A stretch of 17,613 nucleotides of DNA from Phycisphaerales bacterium. GTDB taxonomy: Bacteria; Pseudomonadota; Gammaproteobacteria; Competibacterales; Competibacteraceae. The stretch spans positions 1 to 17,613 of the forward strand of contig JACSSB010000241.1 of assembly GCA_014879435.1 (NCBI GenBank), written 5' to 3'. Below, in pieces: positions 1 to 5,642 of this stretch (position 1 is its first letter; every line of letters begins with the position of its first letter). A program made the position numbers and the translations under genes. The notes beneath the pieces are model-generated. The model ran no database searches. It saw only the letters and a list, made by a program, of their open reading frames with translations, and was not told the origin of the DNA.

Positions 1-245
1 TCGTCGATGTCGCGCAGGAGCGAGAACTTCAATTGCTCCAGCATCCCGATCAAGACCAAGTGATTCACAGACCGGGTATATTCCATGTGAAATCCTGCAC
101 CACCGGTCTCGGCAACATAGGCGAGATTACGCAACTCGCCCGTCTTAGCGCGCCGGCATAAATGCTCAGTGATGCGGATCACATCCGGGTTGGGTTTTGC
201 CAGAGGCACCAGCGTCGGGGATTTTGGGGTAGATCGGCTGTTCAT
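1..245 (-). CDS. Small phage-associated protein of unknown function, C-terminus cut by window edge
   Basis: An open frame on the minus strand begins at ATG 245-243 and is still open after 81 codons at the left edge. The visible protein starts MNSRSTPKSPTLVPLAKPNP and continues with a stretch containing GELRNLAYVAETGG, then a C-terminal helix-like part around LVLIGMLEQLKFSLLRDID. The layout (Gly-Glu-Leu-Arg, a short beta-rich middle, then a leucine-rich helix ending in charged residues) resembles small unnamed proteins common in proteobacterial prophages. I do not recognise a characterised family and assign no function. It lies downstream of the tail-completion genes on the same strand, 118 bp after the previous stop, so it may be the next gene of that operon or have its own start signal. 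The real C-terminus is outside the window. Confidence 0.6.
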   Translation of the reverse strand, partial: MNSRSTPKSPTLVPLAKPNPDVIRITEHLCRRAKTGELRNLAYVAETGGAGFHMEYTRSVNHLVLIGMLEQLKFSLLRDID

Positions 246-295
246 GGGGAAGCCTGCTGATTTGCGTTCTCAGGCGCTTTCATTGCGACCCGCCG

Positions 296-313
296 CTTGG
301 GTATTCCCCCAAG
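296..313. other. Small inverted repeat in the 246-363 intergenic gap
   Basis: CTTGGG (296-301) and CCCAAG (308-313) form a perfect 6-bp stem with a 6-base loop. No T-run follows on either strand, so it is not a convincing intrinsic terminator. The gap also holds an AT-richer patch near 320-342 that could contain a minus-strand promoter for the leftmost gene, but I find no well-spaced -35/-10 pair. Confidence 0.25.
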
Positions 314-363
314 GCGTAGAATTAAAATTGAACGAGTTTAAACGGGGTTTGTGCGATTCTGGA

Positions 364-774
364 TTAGCTCTCGACCTCAAAGCGCGACGCCATGAGCTTG
401 TAGAGGGGTAAACGGTCCTCATCAGTGATCGTATCCACATACTCGACTTTGATCCGCTTCCCTTGGGAGCAAGCTGCTTTGACCGCCGTCCGCATCATCG
501 CATCCCGAATCGCCTGTTCCTGATTCAGCAACCCCTCGTATACCGCTTCCAAGCCATCGCTGCTTTCCAGCAGGTTCACCCCGAAGTACACCAGCAACCG
601 GGTCCGGCGGCGCAACGCCCCCACTTCTTGTGGTAAGAGCAAGGAAGGCACCAGCCGGATCAGCGGGTAGCTCTCGGGGACGATGTTGGCTTCCAGTCCG
701 ATCTTGCAGCTTGCGACATCAGGCAACAGCTTCAGCACCTCACGCAGATACACCAGGGTTTCAAAGGGCGTCAT
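364..774 (-). CDS. Probable tail terminator / tail completion protein
   Basis: This encodes a 136-residue protein starting MTPFETLVYLREVLKLL. The start at 774 is chosen because its ATG shares one base with the upstream gene's stop (TGATG), the usual mark of translational coupling. A longer frame reaching 942 would run far back through the neighbouring gene. The protein has an N-terminal helix, a segment around IVPESYPLIRLVPS (about residues 31-45), a beta-rich core (LLVYFGVNLLES), and a C-terminal part ending LPLYKLMASRFEVES. Its size, the 'YP-IR-VPS' segment and its place after the HK97-gp10-like gene fit the tail terminator/minor tail protein class (lambda gpU-like), which caps the tail tube and docks it to the head connector. 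That role is inferred from position and general pattern; a head-completion protein is the main alternative. Confidence 0.6.
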   Translation of the reverse strand: MTPFETLVYLREVLKLLPDVASCKIGLEANIVPESYPLIRLVPSLLLPQEVGALRRRTRLLVYFGVNLLESSDGLEAVYEGLLNQEQAIRDAMMRTAVKAACSQGKRIKVEYVDTITDEDRLPLYKLMASRFEVES

Positions 775-1094
775 CAGCCACGCTCCAAGGGAATGGTCAG
801 AATAGAAAGAGGGCTGGCAGAGGCGTTGGCCGCGCTGGCGGCTTCCCGTGCCGCTTGCAGTGCGGTCTTGAATTCCAATTGATAGTGCTTGAGCTTGGCC
901 GAAAATACGTCGGTCTCGTCGGCTAGGCTTTCGATACAGCACAGGATGTAGGCGCGGATCACTGCCAGCTTGTCAGCCCAGGGGGCAGGAAAGCTGCCGA
1001 GGGCGGTCACGTCAGCGATGGCGCGAGTTTCCCAGGCTTCTTTTTGAGCGATGAGCGGTGCGAGATAGCCGTCTTGGTAGTCGAGCGTCAGCAT
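774..1094 (-). CDS. Probable head-tail connector / adaptor protein
   Basis: This 106-residue, mainly helical protein starts MLTLDYQDGYLAPLIAQKEAW. A central helix WADKLAVIRAYILCCIES (about residues 39-56) is followed by a charged helix ADETDVFSAKLKHYQLEFKTALQAAREA (about 58-85). Short all-helical proteins of this kind next to portal and gp10-like genes are typically connector proteins that bind under the portal. A clear Shine-Dalgarno AAGGAG (1106-1101) lies 6 bases before the ATG, preceded by a TATATAT run that may be a promoter -10. Its stop overlaps the next gene's start by one base. It is separated from the HK97-gp10-like gene upstream by 109 bp containing a palindromic repeat. The product is inferred from context; the family is not recognised with certainty. 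Confidence 0.55.
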   Translation of the reverse strand: MLTLDYQDGYLAPLIAQKEAWETRAIADVTALGSFPAPWADKLAVIRAYILCCIESLADETDVFSAKLKHYQLEFKTALQAAREAASAANASASPLSILTIPLERG

Positions 1095-1099
1095 GCGGT

Positions 1100-1114
1100 A
1101 CTCCTTATATATAG
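1100..1114 (-). promoter_or_regulatory. Translation start element CTATATATAAGGAGT (first copy)
   Basis: On the minus strand this 15-base element reads CTATATATAAGGAGT and ends 5 bases before the ATG at 1094. It combines a TATATAT run with a strong Shine-Dalgarno AAGGAG. The identical 15 bases occur on the plus strand at 14124-14138, also just before a gene start. The Shine-Dalgarno role is clear; a promoter -10 role for the AT part is only possible. Confidence 0.5.
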
Positions 1115-1144
1115 AGAGGCGGTGGGAGAAGGTGGATGCGCTTG

Positions 1145-1190
1145 CTCTCTCCCCCTCTCCCTAACCCTCTCCCGCAAGGGGAGAGGGAAT
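1145..1190. repeat. REP-like palindromic repeat (CCCTCTCCC/GGGAGAGGG hairpin)
   Basis: A perfect 9-bp stem, CCCTCTCCC at 1165-1173 and GGGAGAGGG at 1179-1187, closes a 5-base loop (GCAAG). A pyrimidine-rich arm CTCTCTCCCCCTCTCCC (1145-1161) lies on one side, and the element ends 14 bp after the stop of the HK97-gp10-like gene. From general knowledge, sequences of this CCCTCTCCC-loop-GGGAGAGGG type are abundant dispersed intergenic repeats in many proteobacteria, and their translation gives the familiar 'PSPLAGEG' junk peptide. The hairpin could stabilise the 3' end of the portal-gp10 transcript or reduce read-through into the connector gene; there is no T-run of a standard terminator. Confidence 0.65.
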
Positions 1191-1203
1191 TAAGGGGGGA
1201 TTT

Positions 1204-1641
1204 CTAAAGGCGACTGACGATCCGGTCAAACTGACGGATCGCTTCCTCAGCGGCGGTGACCAACCACGGATCGCCTTCATACCCCGGATGACGAACAAAG
1301 CGGGCGAAGACATACGATGTGCGGTTGCCACCGCCTTGGGTCCAGCGCAGCACCTTCTTGTCACGCGGGCGGATGTCATGCGCCCGTGTCCCCCAATGTA
1401 CGAACACGGCATGCGGCGCGTGCTGGGTGTCGTGATCGATGATCCAGGCATCATCCCCGTCCGGGCGCAGCCGCAGCGAACGGGCCAGCGCCCCGGTTTG
1501 GGTGTGGGTATCGACTTGGCGCTGTGCGGTGTCGAAAGCCACTTGTGCCAGATCGTTCAATGCCTGCTGTTGCAGTTCCGGCACCAGCTTTTTGAATGCA
1601 GCGCGGACTTCGGCGATGCCTTCGGGCTTGATTTCGATCAT
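1204..1641 (-). CDS. HK97 gp10-like neck / tail-completion protein
   Basis: This 145-residue protein carries the typical pattern of the HK97-gp10 family: a leading helix with repeated Ala/Gln/Asp (ALNDLAQVAFDTAQ), then TGALARSL (residues 49-56), VHWGTRAHDIRP (81-92), the KKVLRW strand (95-100), and VRHPGYEGDPWL (116-127) followed by a C-terminal helix. Members sit between head and tail genes and help form or stabilise the head-tail junction. The ATG at 1641-1639 overlaps the portal stop by 4 bp (ATGA), so translation is coupled to portal synthesis. The length matches the family norm. I am confident of the family and less sure of the exact position in the particle. Confidence 0.85.
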   Translation of the reverse strand: MIEIKPEGIAEVRAAFKKLVPELQQQALNDLAQVAFDTAQRQVDTHTQTGALARSLRLRPDGDDAWIIDHDTQHAPHAVFVHWGTRAHDIRPRDKKVLRWTQGGGNRTSYVFARFVRHPGYEGDPWLVTAAEEAIRQFDRIVSRL

Positions 1642-2921
1642 GCGCCGGTTCCTGCCGCGCTCTCCTGGGCCATCTCGTCCACGCCCTTCAAGGCTTCTTG
1701 CACTTGTTCATCGGGGAGTCCGGCGAGATCAAGCTGAATGAGTTGTCGCAACTTGGTGGCCTGATAGCTCGGTGGCGCACCCAGCGCATTCATGTTCTGC
1801 GCTACTTCGATCTCGGTGGCCAAGTCGGCGATGCTGAAGTCCTTGCCCCAAGTGACCGTGGTCTTCGGCTCGATGCCCAGCCACAAGCCGACGACGGACC
1901 ACATGCGGCGTTCCAGATCTTCCATGCGTCGGGCGAAATGCACGAGGCTGGCATTCAGTGATTGAAACCGCAGTTGCAGCGCCACGCCGGATTCGTTGGC
2001 GCGATTATCGGGGAGATCGACGATCAATGCGGTTTGCCGAATCAGCGCTGTCACCTCTTGAATGACATCGAGATAGACGCGGGCTGGGCCTTCCGGCGGG
2101 GCGATGAAGTCCGCCCCCTCCGGGTAGGTTTGCAGCAAGTTGTTGGTGCCGATGGTCTGGGCGACGCCAGAGAGATCGATGGGGAAATGCTCGGCGGGCA
2201 CTTTGTAGGTCAACAGGCTGAAGGTCTGGGAGCGCAGGATTTCGTCAAGCTCTGAGCGCAGGTTATACAGGCGCTTGGATAAGTCGGCGATGTTGGCGAA
2301 CTCGCCGTAATCGGGGAAGTGGCCGCTCTCGGAAAACACCAGCACAGGACACACACCCAAGGCGTGGCCGCCTTGTTCGATGATGTCATCGCCCTGGGTG
2401 ACACTCCAGTCCGTCTGGGTGTAACTGCGTTCCACCGTTTGCTGGGTGCCGTCGATCTCCATCGTATCGGTCAACACCACTTCGGCGAGTTCGCCGCGAT
2501 GGGTCAGGCTATAGCGGGCGATGCGCTCTGGCTCCAGCGCAGTCAGCACCGGCCACGTGCGCGGATCGCCGGTCTTGGGCATGTCCACCAGCAACAACAG
2601 AGCGCCGCGTGCTTTGGCTTCAAGCATGAAGCCGCTCCAGAACACATCGAGGCTGTCGTCCTGCCAGTTGCATCGATCCGCAAATTCGGCCAAGGCCGGT
2701 TGGGGGATGCTGCGTTGTGGCGGGCGCTTGGCGAGATACCCGGCGAAACGCTGGCAAGCGGGGCGCAAGGCGTTGTGGTACCAGGCCACGTCTTTGCGGC
2801 GCTGGAATTTATCAGCGGACTCCCGTGGATACTGCACCAGGTAACTGCCATCGGCGAAGCCGCCCGCACTGTTGAGGGCATTGGCGATGAGTTGGTAACG
2901 CGAGGAATCGAAAGTAATCAT
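1638..2921 (-). CDS. Phage portal protein (SPP1 gp6 / DUF4055-like)
   Basis: This 427-residue protein would form the dodecameric ring at one capsid vertex through which DNA is packaged and released. It opens with WYHNALRPACQRFAGYLAKRPP (residues 47-68), then ALLLLVDMP (107-115), PVLTALEPERIARY (124-137), a beta-rich part with VLVFSESG, and a long helical C-terminal region containing ESGVALQLRFQSLNASLVHF and RRMEDLERRMWSVVGLWLG. That order, especially the 'E/SG-AL-LRF' stretch before a long amphipathic helix, is typical of SPP1-like/DUF4055 portals. The ATG at 2921 has AAAGG (2931-2927) 5 bases upstream. It is the first gene of a minus-strand operon and its stop overlaps the next gene. Unusually, it is transcribed away from the scaffold and capsid genes. 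It lacks an attached MuF-type domain and no terminase lies next to it. Confidence 0.82.
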   Translation of the reverse strand: MITFDSSRYQLIANALNSAGGFADGSYLVQYPRESADKFQRRKDVAWYHNALRPACQRFAGYLAKRPPQRSIPQPALAEFADRCNWQDDSLDVFWSGFMLEAKARGALLLLVDMPKTGDPRTWPVLTALEPERIARYSLTHRGELAEVVLTDTMEIDGTQQTVERSYTQTDWSVTQGDDIIEQGGHALGVCPVLVFSESGHFPDYGEFANIADLSKRLYNLRSELDEILRSQTFSLLTYKVPAEHFPIDLSGVAQTIGTNNLLQTYPEGADFIAPPEGPARVYLDVIQEVTALIRQTALIVDLPDNRANESGVALQLRFQSLNASLVHFARRMEDLERRMWSVVGLWLGIEPKTTVTWGKDFSIADLATEIEVAQNMNALGAPPSYQATKLRQLIQLDLAGLPDEQVQEALKGVDEMAQESAAGTGA

Positions 2922-3001
2922 GGCCGCCTTTACAATAGTTTTTAACTATGATAGTGCAGTATGATATAGGAAATGACTAATGGTTATACACGTGAGGTGT
3001 T
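2922..3001. promoter_or_regulatory. Divergent promoter / operator region between portal and scaffold genes
   Basis: This 80-bp gap is the only space between two head operons transcribed in opposite directions, so it must hold start signals for both unless transcription enters from elsewhere. Bases 2929-3000 are about 31% GC, far below the flanking genes. Visible elements are a perfect inverted repeat ATAGTT-TTT-AACTAT (2935-2949) and a direct repeat TATGATA (2947-2953 and 2960-2966), whose TATGAT part resembles a sigma-70 -10 box. A TTTACA at 2929-2934 resembles a -35 box but is only 12 bp from the first TATGAT and 25 bp from the second, so a standard promoter cannot be fixed. A phage activator or repressor binding the inverted repeat is a reasonable inference. 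Shine-Dalgarno sites lie at 2994-2997 (plus) and 2931-2927 (minus). Confidence 0.6.
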
Positions 3002-3652
3002 ATGGAACTTTCTGCACTGAAAGAGACGCTGGGCGAGCAGTTCGCGCCTCTAGAGACTTACGTCAATGATCTGATCGGGCAGCGCGATGCCGCCCGCAAA
3101 GAGAGCATCGACGGGCGCAAAACGCTGAAAGCCAAGGTGGAGTCGTCGGAAACCGCGATCCGCACCTTGATGGAAAAGCTGGGCATTGACTCGCTCGATG
3201 ACCTGGAAAACCTGCCGCCCGCGAAGGGTCAGGCTGAAGCGCTGAAACAGTTGGAAACTCGGCTGAAGAAGTCCGAGACCGACGCGGCGACGAAAGACGC
3301 GCTGCTGTCTGAGATCGGCCAGAAATATCGCAGCGCGCAGTTGGATGCGGCTTTTGCCAAGGCGCTGGCGGCGCATGAGTTTGTGGATGCGGAGCTGGTG
3401 GCGGATCACTTGAAAGCCAAAGTCGAATGGGATGGCGATGTCCCGCGAGTAGCTGGAGCGACCTTGGACGAAGCCGTGGCGGCTTTCGCGAAAGCCAAAC
3501 CGCATTTATTGAAAAGCAAGGCAGCCGGTGGATCTGGCTGGAATCCGAACGCTGGCGCGACGCCGGTCACCATGACACGTGCCGCCTTCGCTGGGCTGGC
3601 GCCGGATGCGGCGCAAAAGTTCTTGAAGGGGGGCGGGAAAGTCGTCGATTAG
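3002..3652 (+). CDS. Capsid scaffold protein
   Basis: This 216-residue, highly charged, mostly helical protein lies directly upstream of the major capsid gene. Residues 1-115 look like coiled coil, with repeated Lys/Glu/Leu/Ala (KETLGEQFAPLETYVNDLI, then KAKVESSETAIRTLMEKLGI and ALKQLETRLKKSETDAATK). A middle helical part (AAFAKALAAHEFVDAELVADHLKAK) leads to a flexible Gly/Asn linker (AAGGSGWNPNAGAT), and the C-terminus MTRAAFAGLAPDAAQKFLKGGGKVVD forms a basic helical tail. This domain order is standard for phage scaffolds, whose C-terminal tail binds coat subunits during procapsid assembly. There is no protease motif, so it is a simple scaffold rather than a protease fusion. The ATG at 3002 has GAGG (2994-2997) 4 bases upstream. 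It is the first gene of the rightward operon, and its TAG stop leads straight into the capsid Shine-Dalgarno. Confidence 0.8.
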   Translation: MELSALKETLGEQFAPLETYVNDLIGQRDAARKESIDGRKTLKAKVESSETAIRTLMEKLGIDSLDDLENLPPAKGQAEALKQLETRLKKSETDAATKDALLSEIGQKYRSAQLDAAFAKALAAHEFVDAELVADHLKAKVEWDGDVPRVAGATLDEAVAAFAKAKPHLLKSKAAGGSGWNPNAGATPVTMTRAAFAGLAPDAAQKFLKGGGKVVD

Positions 3653-3662
3653 GAGTTGAATG

Positions 3663-4799
3663 ATGGCCAACACCCTGACCAATTTAATCCCCGATATTTA
3701 TGCCGCGCTGGACGTGGTATCGCTCGAACTGGTGGGGTTTGTCCCTGCTGTGACTTTAGACCCGCAGGCCGCTCGCGGGGCCATAGGGCAAACCTTACGC
3801 AGCGCGGTCACCCCGGCGGCGGAAGCCAGCGACATCGTGCCGGGGGTCACTCCGCCGGATGACGGGGATCAAGTGATCGGCAATCAAGCGCTCACGATCA
3901 CCAAGTCGCGGCGAGTGCCGGTACGCTGGAATGGCGAGCAAACGCTGGGCATCAATTCCGGCCTCGGGTATCTGACGGTGCGTCAGCAACAGTTCGCGCA
4001 AGCGATGCGCCGCTTGATCAATGAGCTGGAGGCCGACTTGGCGGCGCTCTATGTGCGCGCCTCGCGGGCCTATGGCACTGCGGGATTAACCCCTTTTGCG
4101 ACGGCGGGCGATTACAGCGATTCGGCGGCAGTGCGCCAGATCCTGGTGGATAACGGTGCGCCGATTTCTGATCTGCAACTGGTGATCAACTCCCGGGCGG
4201 GCACCAGCTTGCGCGCCAAGCAAGCACAGGCGCAGATGGCGGGCGATACCAGCTTGCTGCGCCAGGGCGTGTTGTTCGATTTGAGCGGGTTCGCGGTGCG
4301 CGAATCGGCGCAAATCCGTGGGCATGTCAAGGGCACTGCGGCCGCCTATGTCGTCAATAACGGGGCGGGTTATGCGGTGGGCGATACGGTGATCGCGGTG
4401 GACGGTGGTGCGGGCACACTGCTGGCGGGCGATGTGATCACTTTTGCTGGTGACCCCCATCAGTATGTGGTCGGCACGGCGCTGGCTGGCGGATCGCTGA
4501 CGTTGAGCGCGCCAGGGTTGCGGCAAGCGCTGGTGGATGGCACTGCCGTGACCCTGGTCAACGGGTATGCCGCCAACATGGCGTTTTCGCGTTCGGCCAT
4601 CGTTGCGGGGGTGCGTCTCCCGGCGCTGCCGGAAGAAGGTGACATGGCCGATGACCGCATGACCATTACCGATGCCCGTTCTGGGATTGCGCTCGAAGTC
4701 TCGCTGTATCGCCAGTACCGGCAAATCCAGTACGAGATCAGCTTGGCCTGGGGGGTGGCCTGCGTCAAGCCAGAACACCTCGCGATTTTGATGGGCTAA
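3663..4799 (+). CDS. Major capsid protein, P22 coat (gp5)-like
   Basis: This 378-residue protein is the main shell subunit. The N-terminus MANTLTNLIPDIYAALDVV, followed by LELVGFVPAVTLD, is typical of P22-coat-family proteins. TKSRRVPVRWNGEQTLG, the helix QQQFAQAMRRLINELEADLAALY and the C-terminal SGIALEVSLYRQYRQIQYEISLAWGVACVKPEHLAIL also fit the family. Residues about 224-303 form a glycine-rich, beta-rich insertion (AAYVVNNGAGYAVGDTVIAV to GTAVTLVNGY), close to where P22 coat carries its I-domain. ATG codons occur at 3660 and 3663. I chose 3663 because AGGAG (3651-3655) then lies 7 bases away rather than 4 and because MANTLT is the usual family start. It follows the scaffold by 10 bp. A hairpin after the stop may lower transcription into the tail genes. 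Confidence 0.87.
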   Translation: MANTLTNLIPDIYAALDVVSLELVGFVPAVTLDPQAARGAIGQTLRSAVTPAAEASDIVPGVTPPDDGDQVIGNQALTITKSRRVPVRWNGEQTLGINSGLGYLTVRQQQFAQAMRRLINELEADLAALYVRASRAYGTAGLTPFATAGDYSDSAAVRQILVDNGAPISDLQLVINSRAGTSLRAKQAQAQMAGDTSLLRQGVLFDLSGFAVRESAQIRGHVKGTAAAYVVNNGAGYAVGDTVIAVDGGAGTLLAGDVITFAGDPHQYVVGTALAGGSLTLSAPGLRQALVDGTAVTLVNGYAANMAFSRSAIVAGVRLPALPEEGDMADDRMTITDARSGIALEVSLYRQYRQIQYEISLAWGVACVKPEHLAILMG

Positions 4800-4813
4800 T
4801 CCTGAATCCTTTT

Positions 4814-4841
4814 GCGCCCTGCCGAGTGATCAGTAGGGCGC
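4814..4841 (+). terminator. Hairpin between capsid and tail tube genes, possible partial terminator
   Basis: GCGCCCT (4814-4820) pairs perfectly with AGGGCGC (4835-4841), with two further inner pairs (one G-U) possible. It starts 15 bases after the capsid stop. The following sequence is pyrimidine-rich (CTCTCGCTTTCCCTC) but has no clean U-run, so full termination is doubtful. A partial terminator or a 3' stabiliser giving more capsid than tail transcript would fit the location. Confidence 0.45.
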
Positions 4842-4878
4842 TCTCGCTTTCCCTCTGTTCCCTCTTGTGGAGTCTGCT

Positions 4879-5607
4879 ATGTCCGGTCTACTTGTCGCTA
4901 TCGATCCCTACATCGCTCGCCTGAACGCGGGCGTGAACGAGGGCTTTTTCGGCCCGATCAACACCACGGTGCTGAAGCTCACTCAGCCCGACCCGGAACA
5001 AGTCGTGCGTACTTCGTTCCTGAAGCGATCCTACGGGCAAGCGCTGGATAGTTATAACCGCCCTCAGCCGCTTGAGATCGAGTTCACCATTGATGAGTGC
5101 GATCCTGATCTCCTCGCGATGGGCATGCTGGGGAAGGCAGCGACCTATGCCCAAGCCGCTCGCGCAATGGGTGACCCAGCGACCGATGTCGTGGTGTGGC
5201 TGGATAAGTGGGTGAGCCTGAGTCACAACAGCCTAACCGAGTTCGCCATCACCGGGAAAACGGAAGGCACCGATTACGAGGTGGAAATGGAAGCAGGCTT
5301 GCTGAAGGCGCTGAGCACCGGAACGCTGACCGATGGCGAAACGGTGAGCTACACCGCTGCCGCCACTGCCCGCGCCGGGCATCAGATTGATGCGGGCACT
5401 GACTCGATCTTGCAGATCGGGATTCGCGGGCCAGGAAAGAACCTGTTCACCGAGAAACTGCTGGAGCTGGAGGTGTGGCAGGCGAATGTCTCGCCTTCGG
5501 GCGGCATGGACTTTATTTCCAAAGACCCGATTTCCATGACGTTTAAAGGCACTGTGATCGTGCCTGCGGGTAAGCCGGGACCGTATCGGTATACGGAATA
5601 CGCGTAA
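4879..5607 (+). CDS. Major tail tube protein
   Basis: This 242-residue protein, starting MSGLLVAIDPYIARLNAGVN, is placed between capsid and tape measure genes, where siphophages encode the tail tube subunit. Features are FGPINTTVLKLTQPDPEQV near the N-terminus, a beta-rich core (PLEIEFTIDECDPDLLAMGMLG), the stretch EFAITGKTEGTDYEVEMEAGLLKALSTGTLTDGETVSYTA (about residues 120-160), and a final beta sheet KDPISMTFKGTVIVPAG ending GPYRYTEYA. The 'G.DYEV..EAGLLKAL..G.L.DG..V.Y' pattern is common in phage tail tube proteins. A GTG at 4867 would add four residues, but GGAG at 4869-4872 is a Shine-Dalgarno 6 bases before the ATG at 4879 and decides the start. Subunits would stack in rings around the tape measure protein. 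Confidence 0.78.
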   Translation: MSGLLVAIDPYIARLNAGVNEGFFGPINTTVLKLTQPDPEQVVRTSFLKRSYGQALDSYNRPQPLEIEFTIDECDPDLLAMGMLGKAATYAQAARAMGDPATDVVVWLDKWVSLSHNSLTEFAITGKTEGTDYEVEMEAGLLKALSTGTLTDGETVSYTAAATARAGHQIDAGTDSILQIGIRGPGKNLFTEKLLELEVWQANVSPSGGMDFISKDPISMTFKGTVIVPAGKPGPYRYTEYA

Positions 5608-5642
5608 TCGGCTGATTCTTCCCCTCCTGAGCACGCTTCCCG

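Noticed and set aside
296..313. The CTTGGG/CCCAAG hairpin as an intrinsic terminator.
   Set aside because: The stem is only 6 bp and there is no T-run on either side.
364..942. A longer 192-residue version of the tail terminator gene starting at 942.
   Set aside because: Its first 56 residues overlap the connector gene for 169 bp and are arginine-rich out-of-frame sequence. The internal ATG at 774 overlaps the upstream stop, as expected for coupled genes.
2929..2952. TTTACA and TATGAT as a sigma-70 promoter for the scaffold gene.
   Set aside because: The spacing is 12 bp, far from the 16-18 bp needed, and the second TATGAT is 25 bp away.
4145..4156. GGTGGATAAC in the capsid gene as a second DnaA box.
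   Set aside because: It lacks the leading T of the consensus and lies in conserved coding sequence.
4086..4778. A 230-residue open frame on the minus strand inside the capsid gene.
   Set aside because: It is antisense to a clearly conserved capsid protein, is rich in Arg and His as expected of GC-rich shadow frames, and has no start signals.
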